DNA from: Mycobacterium paraffinicum
GTDB lineage: Bacteria; Actinomycetota; Actinomycetes; Mycobacteriales; Mycobacteriaceae
DNA: 64,000 bases
Reading direction: 5' to 3'
Assembly: GCF_001907675.1 (NCBI RefSeq)
Contig: NZ_MPNT01000001.1
Coordinates: 62,001 to 126,000 of the forward strand
Shown: in pieces, positions 44,830 through 54,054 of the stretch
How positions within the stretch are numbered: the first letter of the stretch is position 1
Layout of the letters: each line of letters opens with the position of its first letter
The notes under the pieces: model-generated
What the model was told of the DNA's origin: nothing
Seen by the model: the letters and a program-made list of their open reading frames with translations, nothing else
Database searches by the model: none
Translations under genes and position numbers: made by a program

Positions 44830-45441
44830 TCAGCGAAGCCCGTTGATGGCGAAAGCTTCCACATAGCGCCGGACAGTATCCGGCTTTGACATGTCGAACG
44901 TCTGGGCCTCGTTAACGGTGGAGAATGACCAGATGATGCGGGCCAGCCATTCGCTGGCCGCAGTGACGTCGACGCCGGTGCCCACCTCGCCGCGCTCGCG
45001 CGCGGCGCGCACATAGGGTTCCAGGAAATTGGTGGTTCGCCGGACCGCCGTGTCACCGTCGGAGATCATGTGGCGCATCAGCTCGGCGTCGTCGGCCCTC
45101 AAACGGTTCCGTGTCCGATGGTCGAGAAGGATTTTGGCGTGGGTTTGCGCCATCGCGCCGACCTGCTCCGCCAGCGTGCTTTTCTTCGCCATCGCCGAAG
45201 CGACCTCGCGATAGAACCGCTGCGCGCCGAATTCGATCGCGGCATCGATGAGCACGTTGCGGTCTTCGAAGTACCGGTACACCGTGCCCCGTGACACGTT
45301 GGCTTTTCTCGCGACGTCCTGCACACTCGTGCGCTCAATGCCGAGCTGAGTGAAGCATTCGTTCGCCGCCTCGAGAATCTGGTCCCTGCGAACGAATTCC
45401 CCCTCCGATTCAAGTTCGGCCGGGGCAGGTTTCGTCGACAT
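44830..45441 (-). CDS. TetR-family regulator (copy 2)
   Basis: A 203-residue TetR repressor nearly identical to the one at 42040. The recognition region RTSVQDVARKANVSRGTVYRYF differs at only a few positions, so both probably bind the same operator. It is oriented towards copy 1, with the SDR and DUF427-thioesterase genes between them. An inverted repeat TGTCGC/GCGACA (45441-45462) overlaps its start codon and may give autoregulation. Confidence 0.92.
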   Translation of the reverse strand: MSTKPAPAELESEGEFVRRDQILEAANECFTQLGIERTSVQDVARKANVSRGTVYRYFEDRNVLIDAAIEFGAQRFYREVASAMAKKSTLAEQVGAMAQTHAKILLDHRTRNRLRADDAELMRHMISDGDTAVRRTTNFLEPYVRAARERGEVGTGVDVTAASEWLARIIWSFSTVNEAQTFDMSKPDTVRRYVEAFAINGLR

Positions 45442-45593
45442 GTCGCTCTATGCTACGCGACACATTCGGGCGCTGTGTTCCGTCCGCGGGCCGATCAGTC
45501 GCTAAACTGCGGCCACAAAGTGGTCATTGCGACACTTGGCGTACTGCTGTCTAGTATGGCTGTCGTCGGCATGACGCCAGAAACGAGGGCAGC

Positions 45594-46403
45594 GTGGAGC
45601 TTGGTGTGGCGGGGCGCAACTTCGTGGTCGTCGGCGGGACGACCGGTATCGGGTTCGCCGCCGCCCAGCAGCTCGCCGTCAACGGTGCCAACGTGGCGCT
45701 GCTGGCTCGCGACGGAGAGCGCGCCCGAGCGCGTGCCGAGCAATTGACCGCAGACTACGGGGTTGGTGCAGTCGGGATCGCCGTCGACGCGGCGGCCACG
45801 GGTGACGGGGTGGATCGCGCTGTCGACCGCGCGGCCGCGAGCCTGGGACCGCTGCGCGGCCTGGCCGTCACCGCGGGACCGATGAAGCAGCAAGGGCCGT
45901 TCCTCGAACACGGCGACGAGTCGTGGGACTGGTATTACCAGTTGATTCTGATGGGAACCGTGCGCTCCTGCCGCGCCGTCATCCCGCACCTGCAACGCAA
46001 TGGCGGCGGAACCATCGTGACGACGGCCGCGTATTCCGTTCGTGCGCCGAAGGTCCTGATTCCGCCCTACAACGCTTTGAAGGCAGCCGTGTTGACGTTG
46101 TCAAAGATCCTGGCGAAAACGCACGGTCGGGACGGCATCAGGGTGAACACCGTGTGCCCGGGATTGTTCGACACCGAGGTGAATGACTTCATCCGCGCCC
46201 GGCGGGCAGCAGAGTACGGGGTGGCGCTCGACGACGCGATCTACACGCACCTGGCAAGCAACCCGGACTGGAATATGCGTGTCGCCCTCGGCCGCGGCGG
46301 GCGTCCCGAAGAAGCGGGCGAGCTGATCGCCTTTCTGCTCGGCGACAGGGCAGCTTTCATGACGGGCGCGGCTGTCAACATCGACGGGGGCACGGACTTC
46401 TAA
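45594..46403 (+). CDS. Short-chain dehydrogenase/reductase
   Basis: A 269-residue SDR: VVVGGTTGIGFAAAQQLA cofactor loop, AVTAGP in place of NNAG, TTAAYSVRAP and YNALKAAV (YxxxK). The GTG start has GAGG 5-6 nt upstream. It is convergent with the acyl-CoA dehydrogenase gene. The long C-terminal substrate loop (NDFIRARRAAEYGVALDDAIYTHLASNPDW) suggests a bulky substrate. Specific reaction unknown. Confidence 0.87.
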   Translation: MELGVAGRNFVVVGGTTGIGFAAAQQLAVNGANVALLARDGERARARAEQLTADYGVGAVGIAVDAAATGDGVDRAVDRAAASLGPLRGLAVTAGPMKQQGPFLEHGDESWDWYYQLILMGTVRSCRAVIPHLQRNGGGTIVTTAAYSVRAPKVLIPPYNALKAAVLTLSKILAKTHGRDGIRVNTVCPGLFDTEVNDFIRARRAAEYGVALDDAIYTHLASNPDWNMRVALGRGGRPEEAGELIAFLLGDRAAFMTGAAVNIDGGTDF

Positions 46404-46408
46404 CCCTC

Positions 46409-47536
46409 TCAGAGCCCGATTTCGTCGGCGAGAAGTCCCCGATGATAGGGGGCGTCGCCCAGCAGGCGCCCCGACGATTGAGCCCGCTTGAAATAAAGAT
46501 GGGCGGGATGCTCCCAGGTGAATCCGATGCCGCCGTGAATCTGGATATTGGCGGCAGCGGCGCGCGCATACGCCTCGGAACAACACGCCTTGGCCAACGA
46601 CGCCACCGCCGGCAATTCCGGCGCGCGTTGGGCGGCGGCGCGCACCGCGTAATAGGCTGCCCCGCGCGCACATTCGATGTCCAGGAAGAGGTCGGCGCAC
46701 TTGTGGCGGATGGCCTGGAATGAGCCGATGGGCTTGCCGAACTGTCTGCGGGCCTTCGCGTAGGCGACGGACATCTCGAGGCAGCGTTGCGCGCCGCCGA
46801 CCTGTTCGGCGGCCAGCGCGGCACAGCCGAGTGCGAGCGTCGACCGCAACACCGCCTCCGCGCCGCCTTCACGACCGACGAGCGACGCCGGCGTAGCGCT
46901 GAATTCGATGCGGGCCTGTTTTCGGGTCTGGTCCAGGGTGGACAGCGCGCGCCGAGCGACGCTCTCGAAGCGGTCGATGGCGAACAGCGACAATCCGGAG
47001 TCAGTCTGGGCGGCTACCAACAGCACGTCGGCGCTGCAGCCGTCGAGGACATAGGCTTTGGCTCCGTCCACCACCCACCCGTCGGCCGTTTCTCGCGCCC
47101 GCGCTTGGATCGCGCCGGCCTCCCAGTGGCCCGACTCCTCGGTGACCGCGAGGCTGGCGATTGTCGCTCCGGACGCGATGCCCGGCAGGTATCGCCGCTG
47201 GGCCGCGTCGTCGCCGGAACCGAGGAGCGCGCTCGACGCCAGTACCGCCGACGCGAAGTACGGAGAGGGAACCAGGGCCCGCCCCAGCTCCTCGGCGACG
47301 ATACCGAGTTCGACGAAGGTGAAGCCTTGTCCGCCGAATTCTTCCGGGATCGCGAGCCCCACCAGGCGCAGCTCGTCGGACATCTGCGCCCACAACAGCG
47401 GGTCGTAGCCCAGCGGTGATTCCATGTGGCGGCGCACCTGCGCCTCGTCGGCCTTGCTCTCGAAGAAGCTGCGCACGACGCGGCGCAACTCGTTCTGCTC
47501 GTCCGTGAAGCCGAATCCCATTGCATTGCTCGACAT
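46409..47536 (-). CDS. Acyl-CoA dehydrogenase
   Basis: FAD-dependent ACAD-fold enzyme, 375 residues, introducing an alpha-beta double bond in an acyl-CoA. Typical elements are FTDEQNELRRVVRSFFE at the N-terminus, ESGHWEAGAIQ in the middle domain, and RRQFGKPIGSFQAIRHKCADLFLDIECAR plus IQIHGGIGFTWEHPAHLYFKRA at the C-terminus. This last pattern is that of the smaller subunit type found in alpha2-beta2 sterol-type FadE pairs. No partner ACAD is adjacent; another lies at 63630. Start could also be the ATG at 47521. Confidence 0.9.
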   Translation of the reverse strand: MSSNAMGFGFTDEQNELRRVVRSFFESKADEAQVRRHMESPLGYDPLLWAQMSDELRLVGLAIPEEFGGQGFTFVELGIVAEELGRALVPSPYFASAVLASSALLGSGDDAAQRRYLPGIASGATIASLAVTEESGHWEAGAIQARARETADGWVVDGAKAYVLDGCSADVLLVAAQTDSGLSLFAIDRFESVARRALSTLDQTRKQARIEFSATPASLVGREGGAEAVLRSTLALGCAALAAEQVGGAQRCLEMSVAYAKARRQFGKPIGSFQAIRHKCADLFLDIECARGAAYYAVRAAAQRAPELPAVASLAKACCSEAYARAAAANIQIHGGIGFTWEHPAHLYFKRAQSSGRLLGDAPYHRGLLADEIGL

Positions 47537-47537
47537 T

Positions 47538-48179
47538 TCAAGACCCCGCGATCCCGCGTCCGGTCGGGCTGACTCGCGGCGCCCCGGCGCCCCGGCGCAA
47601 AGTGCGCAGCCACTCACCGACGGCGGCGGGGGCCGGGACCGGTGCGTCGAAGCGTCCCGGATCGGCGGCCCAGAACTCTTCCCACGAGGGAAACGCGTCG
47701 TGGAACGAGCCGTCCTGGCTGGGGCTGCCGGGCCAACGCACCTTCTGTGGACCGACGGGCGGGTCGGTAATGTCGCTCCGGTACCAGAACAGCGGGGTGC
47801 GGCGGGCGAAATACCAATGGCCGCCGCGCCGTTCGTAGCGGTCCAGGTAGGCCAGCATCTCGATGAACCACGCCGTCTCGGTTTCCAAGTCGTTGCGCGA
47901 GTAGACAAGTCCGCTCGCGGTGTCGTCGCCGTGGACGTCGATGACATGACCGAGGACGCCGTGCGCGCTGCCCAGCAACGTCGGACGCACCTCTGCGTCG
48001 TACCATTGGCGCAGCGCGTCGCGGCCGCGGCGCTTGCCCGGCACCCCGACGTCGTCGACGAAAAGATTTGCCAAGGAATCGAAGTCACGCATGTCCAATG
48101 CCACCGCGTACCGCGCCGCCAGCTGACGAATTTCTTCGATGGCCTCCAAGCGGGCGATTCGCTCCTCCAGTCCGGTCAC
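47538..48179 (-). CDS. SnoaL/NTF2-like protein
   Basis: A 213-residue NTF2-fold protein (IEEIRQLAARYAVALDMRDFDSLANLFVDD..., SRNDLETETAWFIEMLAYLDRYERRGGHWYFARR). Family members include dehydratases, isomerases and binding proteins; the C-terminal ~60 residues are Pro/Arg-rich and beyond the fold. GTG start overlaps the upstream acyl-CoA ligase stop by 4 nt and the ACAD start follows its stop by 1 nt, so it is in the middle of one operon. Confidence 0.82.
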   Translation of the reverse strand: MTGLEERIARLEAIEEIRQLAARYAVALDMRDFDSLANLFVDDVGVPGKRRGRDALRQWYDAEVRPTLLGSAHGVLGHVIDVHGDDTASGLVYSRNDLETETAWFIEMLAYLDRYERRGGHWYFARRTPLFWYRSDITDPPVGPQKVRWPGSPSQDGSFHDAFPSWEEFWAADPGRFDAPVPAPAAVGEWLRTLRRGAGAPRVSPTGRGIAGS

Positions 48180-49816
48180 GCCAGCTCCCCCGACGTCAGC
48201 AACTGCACCAGGCGGGGCTTATCGATCTTGTTCGTGGTGGTGTACGGCAGCCGATCGGCGTCGGAGAGGATCACCCACCGCTTGGGAATCTTGTACGCGG
48301 CCAGTTCCTTTCGGCACGCTGCCGCAAGCTCGTCTTGCGACGCGCGCCGCCCTTGATTGAGCACGACCACGGCGCAGACGAGCGCACCCTTGTCCGGGTC
48401 GGGAAGGCCGACGACATAGGCGATCCGGACGCCGTCGACGCCGCCGATCACCGACTCGACCTCCACCGGCGCGACGTTGGCGCCCGAGGTCTTGATCATG
48501 TCGTCGGTGCGCCCGGTGAAAAAGAGGAAACCGTCGTCGTCCAGGTATCCGGCGTCTTTGGTGTGATACCAGCCGTCGGCGTCGAACAGGTCGCGGTGCT
48601 GCCGTCCGACCATGCCGCGCATCATCGCGACCCCCCGCACGCAGATTTCCCCGATGGTGCCATTGGGCGCCTGCGCACCGGATTCATCGACGATCTTGTG
48701 CTCGTAGCCGGGGGCGGCGACCCCGAGTGAACCGCGCTTGCTTTCGGGCACCGGTTCGTGTGGTGGCCACCAGGTGTGGGAACTGCACGTTTCGGTCATC
48801 CCCAACTGAGTCACCAGCAGTGACGGATCGGCCGCGCGCAGTTCCGGCGGTAGCAAAACCTGATGGTATCCCGCACGCAGGCTTGACAGATCGGCGGACG
48901 CAAAGTCGGGATGATTCGCAAGCGCCCGGCCCACGTGTGGGAAGCCCGTTGCGTAAGTGGCTCGTTCGGCTTCGAGCAGGCGCAGCACGTCGCCGGCGTC
49001 GAACTTGTGCTCGGTGAGAATGGTGGCGCCGGTCTGCATCGGTCCGAGCAGACCGAAGACCAACCCGGCGACCCAGAAGAACACCATCGGGATGTAGACC
49101 CGGTCGTCGGGTTTCCACTCGTGCTGGTTGGCGACGAAGCGAGAGTGTGTGATCGCGGTGCCGTGCGTGTGGATGATGCCCTTCGGGTCGGAGGTGCTTC
49201 CCGATGTGTAGATGACGACCAGGTCGTCGGACGGGCGGACAGTGGCTTCGCATGCGCGCAGGAACGCTTCGGGCACCGGGTCCGGCCAGGCGCTGGGCCA
49301 GGGCCGCCGGGTGTCGCCGAGCCCAAAGATGTTGCGCAACTGCGGCAGCCGTTCGAGGGTCAGCGGCGCGCCGGGGGGCGGAAACTCGCCCGTTGCATCT
49401 GTGACGCGTGCCAGCATGTCCTTGCCGAGCAGTGAGTCGACCGATAGCAGGGTGTGGATGTCGGCGTCGCGAAGCAGCCACCCCAACTCCGGCGGCTGAA
49501 AGAAGGTGTTGATCGGCACCGCCACGGCGCCGATCCGAGTGGCAGCCAGGAAGGCGACCGCGAAGTCGGGTCCGTTGGGCGCCAAGATTCCGACCCGAAC
49601 GCCCTTGGTGATTCCCGCCGAGAGCAGGCGGCGCGCCATTTCGGCCGAACGAAAATCGGCCTGCGCATAGGTGATTCGTTCGATCGTCCCCCCGCCCACC
49701 GTAGAGACGACGAAGTCGTTGTCACCGTAGGCGGCGGCCAGGTCGGCGAGCATCGATGGCACGACGGGCGCATACGGCAGCGGGTCGTAGCTGAACGTTC
49801 GTGCCGAGTCATCCAT
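48176..49816 (-). CDS. Acyl-CoA synthetase (FadD-type, AMP-forming)
   Basis: A 546-residue ANL-superfamily ligase that activates a carboxylic acid to its CoA ester through an acyl-AMP. The P-loop-like motif is YTSGSTSDPKG, followed by HTHGTA; later YHTKDAGYLDDDGFLFFTGRTDDMIKTSGANVAP and the catalytic C-terminal Lys in TTTNKIDKPRL. It is the second ligase of the region (the other is at 54051), so each arm may activate a different acid or one intermediate. ATG start, 15 nt after the enoyl-CoA hydratase stop. Confidence 0.93.
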   Translation of the reverse strand: MDDSARTFSYDPLPYAPVVPSMLADLAAAYGDNDFVVSTVGGGTIERITYAQADFRSAEMARRLLSAGITKGVRVGILAPNGPDFAVAFLAATRIGAVAVPINTFFQPPELGWLLRDADIHTLLSVDSLLGKDMLARVTDATGEFPPPGAPLTLERLPQLRNIFGLGDTRRPWPSAWPDPVPEAFLRACEATVRPSDDLVVIYTSGSTSDPKGIIHTHGTAITHSRFVANQHEWKPDDRVYIPMVFFWVAGLVFGLLGPMQTGATILTEHKFDAGDVLRLLEAERATYATGFPHVGRALANHPDFASADLSSLRAGYHQVLLPPELRAADPSLLVTQLGMTETCSSHTWWPPHEPVPESKRGSLGVAAPGYEHKIVDESGAQAPNGTIGEICVRGVAMMRGMVGRQHRDLFDADGWYHTKDAGYLDDDGFLFFTGRTDDMIKTSGANVAPVEVESVIGGVDGVRIAYVVGLPDPDKGALVCAVVVLNQGRRASQDELAAACRKELAAYKIPKRWVILSDADRLPYTTTNKIDKPRLVQLLTSGELA

Positions 49817-49831
49817 GGCGCGTCATTCCGC

Positions 49832-50599
49832 TCATTCGAGGACCCACCGAGGTTCACGCTTTTCGGCGAACGCGAGCATCCCTTCCCGGTAGTCCGGGTG
49901 GGTCAGCTGGTGTTGCAGCACGTAGCGGTAGGCGACGTCGTTGGCGGCGCGTAACCCGACATCGAGGCTGCTCCACATCGCCTTGATGGACGCCTGGACC
50001 GTCGCCGGCGAGAGTTTGGCTATGTCCAAGGCGATTTCGCGCGCGCGCTGTTGCAGCCGGTCCGCGGGCACGACCTCGTTGATCAAGCCGATCTCGTAGC
50101 CACGCTGCGCGCTGATCCGGCCCTGCTTGGTCATCAGCCCAAGCTGCATCACCATCGACAGCGGCATTCTGCGCAGCAGCACCGCGGGCTCGAGCGCGAA
50201 CACGTTGCCCACGGCCAGATGCGTGTCGATCAGCTCCGCGTGCTCGGCCGCGATGATGAGGTCGGCGTCGGCGACCTGATGCAGGCCGCCGCCGACGACC
50301 ATTCCGTTGAGGGCGCAGATCACCGGCTTCCACACGTTGTGGTGCAGCCGCGAGCCGGGAACCTTGTTGCGGATGCCGCCCTCGGCCGTTGCCCGGATGT
50401 CCTGGCCCGCGGAGAACGCGCGGTCGCCGGCTCCGGTGATGATGGCCACCCTGATGTTGGGATCCTCACGCACCCGCGCCCACGCGGTGCCGAGCTCGGT
50501 GCGAGTCAGGTCGTCGGTGGCGTTGAGCCGCTCCGGTCGGTTGATCGTGATGGTGGCGACCTGCTCGCTGACGTCGAACAGGATTCTCTTCAGTTCCAC
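49832..50599 (-). CDS. Enoyl-CoA hydratase/isomerase family protein
   Basis: Crotonase-fold protein of 255 residues: [20 protein letters not shown], oxyanion loop FSAGQDIRA, CALNGMVVGGGLHQVADADLI. In the catalytic region (IDTHLAVGNVFALEPAVLLRR) the first canonical Glu is missing while one Glu is kept. GTG start with GGGG upstream. In the same strand run as the downstream ligase, NTF2-like and ACAD genes. Confidence 0.88.
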   Translation of the reverse strand: MELKRILFDVSEQVATITINRPERLNATDDLTRTELGTAWARVREDPNIRVAIITGAGDRAFSAGQDIRATAEGGIRNKVPGSRLHHNVWKPVICALNGMVVGGGLHQVADADLIIAAEHAELIDTHLAVGNVFALEPAVLLRRMPLSMVMQLGLMTKQGRISAQRGYEIGLINEVVPADRLQQRAREIALDIAKLSPATVQASIKAMWSSLDVGLRAANDVAYRYVLQHQLTHPDYREGMLAFAEKREPRWVLE

Positions 50600-50669
50600 G
50601 ACATCCCCTGGAATCGATTCGTAGCAGTAAACACTACATCAGCAGCTGTCTTGTCGTTCCGCATCGAGG

Positions 50670-51419
50670 TCATGGCATCCACTGCCCGCCCGACACCGAA
50701 ATAAGCTGGCCGGTGACGTGATTGGCCGCCGGCGAACACAGGAACGCCACCACGCCGGCGATGTCTTTCGGTTCACCGATGTTTCCGGTCAACGTCGTCC
50801 GGCGCATCTGTGCCAGCTCGTCCTCCGTCTTGCGCGACAACAGCCACGGTGTCGCGGTGGTGCCGACAACGACGGTGTTGACCCGTATGCCGTGCGGACC
50901 GAGCTGAACGGCCATCAGCCGGCTCAGCCCTTCAACTCCGGCCTTGGCGGCCGCGTAGGCCGGCGGCCCGGTGCGCACCCCGTGGGCCGACACCGAGCTG
51001 ACGTTTACGATGGCCCCGCCGCCGTGGGCGACCATCTGCCGTGCGGCGACCTGTGCCATCACGAAGGTGCCCTTGAGATTGACGTCGACGATGCGGTCCC
51101 AGTCCTCGTCCGTCTGCTCGAGAAACGTTCCGGGCAACGTCATTCCCGCGTTGTTGACCAAGGCTCGAACGGGCCCGTACCGGTCTTTCAGTCCGCTCAG
51201 CGCGTCCTCGACCGCTTGACGATCGGTGATCGATAGGTTCATCGGGACGAGCAATCCCGACTTTGCGTCGTCCGAATCGTGCGCGCGCGCAATGGCCTTC
51301 GCGTTCACGTCGACCGCGGCCACCCGGTGTCCGCCGCAAACGAGCGCGGCCACAATTGATTCGCCGATGCCTCGCGCTCCCCCGGTGACGACCGCGAGGG
51401 GGCGGGAATCACCCGACAC
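50670..51419 (-). CDS. Short-chain dehydrogenase/reductase, FabG-like
   Basis: A 249-residue SDR with every classical motif: TGGARGIGES, NNAGMT, NVSSVSAHG and YAAAKAGV, plus the C-terminal ITG-type VTGQLISVSGGQWMP. Probably a 3-hydroxyacyl-CoA dehydrogenase or keto-reductase of the pathway. The GTG start lies 11 nt inside the end of the TetR gene, so the two are coupled. Confidence 0.9.
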   Translation of the reverse strand: MSGDSRPLAVVTGGARGIGESIVAALVCGGHRVAAVDVNAKAIARAHDSDDAKSGLLVPMNLSITDRQAVEDALSGLKDRYGPVRALVNNAGMTLPGTFLEQTDEDWDRIVDVNLKGTFVMAQVAARQMVAHGGGAIVNVSSVSAHGVRTGPPAYAAAKAGVEGLSRLMAVQLGPHGIRVNTVVVGTTATPWLLSRKTEDELAQMRRTTLTGNIGEPKDIAGVVAFLCSPAANHVTGQLISVSGGQWMP

Positions 51420-52053
51420 GCTTCCCGCCTCCCCGCGTCGGTCCAGACGGCGCGCCGGTGCGCTCGATCGCGGTGATCGAGGGTCGCACGAGCTCTACGG
51501 ATTCGGCCATCAGTTGGGACAACTCGCCCCGACCGTCGGCGGCGACCCACGAATCGATCGCTGCGCGGTTGGCGGCGTTGATCAGCGTGGCGGCCAGCCG
51601 AGGCCGCAAGTCCGGTTCGGTCTCGCTGCCCAGCCAGCGCGCCACCTCGGCGGTGAGCTGATCGATCCAGTCCTCGTTGATCCGCAGCATGGTCGCGCGC
51701 AGCGCCGGCAGGCTGTGATACATACGCGCGCGTACCAAGAACATGTCAGGCTGATCGACGATCGCCTGCGCCACCGCCATCGATGTCTCGGCGAGCGCGT
51801 CCCACAGCGAGTCGGAGCGCGCGGCGCGAAATCGGCGGATCGCCTCTTGCAGCCGCTCGGCGTAGCCGTCGAACAGGATGTCTTCCTTGCTGGCGAAGTG
51901 ATGGAAAAAGGTGCGCGGCGCGACCCCGGCCGCCGCCGAAATCTGGTCGACGGTGGTCCCCTCATAGCCATGGGTGGTGAACAGCCCGATCGCCGCGTGA
52001 ATGAGCGCCTGTCGGTTGCGCAACCCGCGGGCCCGCCGTTGGTCCATGGTCAT
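51409..52053 (-). CDS. TetR-family regulator (copy 3, unrelated to copies 1-2)
   Basis: A 214-residue TetR regulator with helix-turn-helix GTTVDQISAAAGVAPRTFFHHF (about 32-53). The ligand domain and Gly/Arg-rich tail differ from the other two TetRs here. It is embedded between MaoC (4-nt overlap) and an SDR, so it is made from the operon it most likely controls. Candidate operators are the 21-nt elements at 52900 and 58899. Confidence 0.9.
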   Translation of the reverse strand: MTMDQRRARGLRNRQALIHAAIGLFTTHGYEGTTVDQISAAAGVAPRTFFHHFASKEDILFDGYAERLQEAIRRFRAARSDSLWDALAETSMAVAQAIVDQPDMFLVRARMYHSLPALRATMLRINEDWIDQLTAEVARWLGSETEPDLRPRLAATLINAANRAAIDSWVAADGRGELSQLMAESVELVRPSITAIERTGAPSGPTRGGGKRVG

Positions 52054-52877
52054 ACCCCTGCCAGCGTGCCGGTTCCGGAGCTCAGGGCGACGGCGTCACC
52101 CTGCAGCGTCCGGAACCGCACCGAACCTTCGGTTCGCCAGATCTCGGTCCGCAGCGGGGCGTCGAGCTTCACCTGCTTGGAGAACCGGCACGACAAGGAT
52201 GTCAGCGACCGGGGATCCCCGTCGCCGATCCGGTCGATCACCGCCCGCGCGGCGAACCCCAGCGTGCACAGCCCATGCAGGAAGACGTCGTCGAAACCGT
52301 ACTTCCGGGCCGCCTCGGGGTCGATATGCAGCTGGTTGCGGTCGCCCGAGAGCCGGTAGAGGGCGGCCTGCTCGGGCCGGACGACGTCGTCGAACACGGC
52401 ATCCGGCGGACCGTCGGGGTCCGGTTCGGCGGCGGGTCCACGGTCGCCGCCGAATCCCCCGGCACCGAGAACCATGGTTTGGGACCTTGCGACGAACACA
52501 GTCCCGACCGAGTCGGCGCCGCGGCTGGTCAACTCCACGGCGGCGTGTTTGCCCTTGTCCCACACGGCCGAGACCTCGGCCTGCACCGACATTTCCCCGG
52601 CGGCGCCGATCGGCCGGTGCAGGTCCAGCGATTGCGCGGAGTGCACGATCGGATACGTCGCCAGGTCGAGCACACTGCGCAGGTCCTTGACGGCCCACCA
52701 GTTGGCCACGAGGGCGAACGTCGGCAGCACATCGGGACCACAAGCCTCGTTGAGCAGCCTCAGCTCGGCCGGCGGGCGGGCGCCGACCCCCAATGCATAG
52801 AGGATCGCGTCGGTCTCGCCCCAGCGGAAGGTGCTCGGCGGCAACGCAGTTCCGACGGCGGAGTCGGACAGAGCCAC
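52050..52877 (-). CDS. MaoC-like (R)-specific enoyl-CoA hydratase
   Basis: A 275-residue double hot-dog hydratase of the peroxisomal MFE-2/HTD2 type. The hydratase-2 motif is YRLSGDRNQLHIDPEAARKYGF with the catalytic Asp and His, followed by LHGLCTLGFAARAV. In steroid catabolism such enzymes hydrate side-chain enoyl-CoAs before the retro-aldol step. GTG start; first gene of its strand run, divergent from the LLM gene across a conserved operator. Confidence 0.9.
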   Translation of the reverse strand: MALSDSAVGTALPPSTFRWGETDAILYALGVGARPPAELRLLNEACGPDVLPTFALVANWWAVKDLRSVLDLATYPIVHSAQSLDLHRPIGAAGEMSVQAEVSAVWDKGKHAAVELTSRGADSVGTVFVARSQTMVLGAGGFGGDRGPAAEPDPDGPPDAVFDDVVRPEQAALYRLSGDRNQLHIDPEAARKYGFDDVFLHGLCTLGFAARAVIDRIGDGDPRSLTSLSCRFSKQVKLDAPLRTEIWRTEGSVRFRTLQGDAVALSSGTGTLAGV

Positions 52878-52899
52878 GGGCGCCCCCTGCTAGACGGAT

Positions 52900-52920
52900 T
52901 GACGATATGTGTTCAATCGT
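52900..52920 (-). promoter_or_regulatory. Shared operator element, copy 1
   Basis: On the minus strand the 21 bases read ACGATTGAACACATATCGTC plus A, with ends ACGAT...ATCGT forming an inverted repeat around 9 nt. The same element with two changes (19/21) is at 58899-58919. It lies in the divergent promoter between MaoC and the LLM oxidoreductase. The adjacent TetR (51409-52053) is the likely binder. Confidence 0.7.
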
Positions 52921-52980
52921 GCATTATTGTGGCAGTCAGTGCAACTACTTTTACCGATGCGAACAGCGGGAGTAACCGAC

Positions 52981-54054
52981 ATGAAGTTCGGCGTGTTCAT
53001 CCTCGGCGACAAGCCCAACCACCTCAGCGAGCGGGAGGTGCTGGCCAACGTTCTGGAGGAGGCGCGCTGGGCGGAGGAACTCGGTTACGACGAGATCTGG
53101 CTGGCCGAACACCACTTCTCCCCCTACGGCATGCTCCCGGATTTGCCGCAGGTGGCGACCGCCATCGCCGCGCAGACCGAACGCATCCGCATCGGTACCG
53201 CGTGCATGGTGGCGCCCTTCCACGAGCCGATTCAGCTGGCCGAACGGATCGCGATGGTCGACGTCCTATCCGGCGGCCGCTTCGACGCCGGCTTCGGGCG
53301 CGGCTACCAGGCGCACGAGTTCAAGGGCTTCGGTATCTCGATGGACGAGGCCACCGGGCGATACCAGGAGTGCGTGGAAATCGTCAGCCGGCTGTTGACC
53401 GAGGAGAACGTCAGCTTCCACGGCAACTACTTTCACCTCGAGGACGTCACGATCTATCCGCGGCCGGCGCAGCAGCCGATTCCCGTTTGGGGCACCGTGA
53501 TGAAGACGCCGTCGAGCTTCGAGTGGCTCGCCGAGAAGGGTTTTGGCGCGATCATCGGAAACCCCTATCAGGTCGACCCGGATTTGCAGGGGGCCCTGGA
53601 CATCTACCTGAAGGTGCAATCCGAAAAGGGACTCGACGCCGCCACCGGTAACGTATGGGCGCTGCTCAACGCGTTCTGCCACCAGGACGACGCGTTCGCT
53701 CGCAGTTACCCGCGTGAGAGTGTCGAGCTCTCGATTCAGACCCATCGCAAGTATTCGAGCCCGTTCGAGCGCGGCGGGGAGATACCGGCCGACTACAAGG
53801 CCTACTCGGACTGGTTCGACAAGCACGACAAGCAGAGCTACGAACAGGTGCTGAATTCGCACCTCACGCTGATGGGGGACCCGGACCGCATCGTCGAGAA
53901 AATGCGCACCGTCATCGACATGGGTTGGCGCAACATCATTTTGCGCATGTCGCGCGGCGGAGCCATGGACCGCACGAAGGTGTACGAGTCGATGAAATTG
54001 TTCGCCCAAGAGGTGATCCCTGCGGCGACCGAGCTCGCGGCAGCCGCGGCTTGA
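52981..54054 (+). CDS. LLM-class flavin-dependent oxidoreductase
   Basis: A 357-residue bacterial-luciferase-like monooxygenase beginning MKFGVFILGDKPNHLSEREV. Family segments are ELGYDEIWLAEHHFSPYGMLPD, RIRIGTACMVAPFHEPIQLAERIAMVD and GGRFDAGFGRGYQAHEF. The HHF/AEHH pattern is that of FMN-dependent alkanal-type enzymes rather than small F420 reductases. It may oxygenate the substrate or an intermediate. ATG 52981; its stop overlaps the next ligase start (TTGA). Confidence 0.9.
   Translation: MKFGVFILGDKPNHLSEREVLANVLEEARWAEELGYDEIWLAEHHFSPYGMLPDLPQVATAIAAQTERIRIGTACMVAPFHEPIQLAERIAMVDVLSGGRFDAGFGRGYQAHEFKGFGISMDEATGRYQECVEIVSRLLTEENVSFHGNYFHLEDVTIYPRPAQQPIPVWGTVMKTPSSFEWLAEKGFGAIIGNPYQVDPDLQGALDIYLKVQSEKGLDAATGNVWALLNAFCHQDDAFARSYPRESVELSIQTHRKYSSPFERGGEIPADYKAYSDWFDKHDKQSYEQVLNSHLTLMGDPDRIVEKMRTVIDMGWRNIILRMSRGGAMDRTKVYESMKLFAQEVIPAATELAAAAA

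Noticed and set aside
47537..48088. Upstream extension of the acyl-CoA dehydrogenase frame
   Set aside because: It overlaps the NTF2-like gene in another frame and the sequence is low-complexity; ACAD homology begins at FTDEQNEL.
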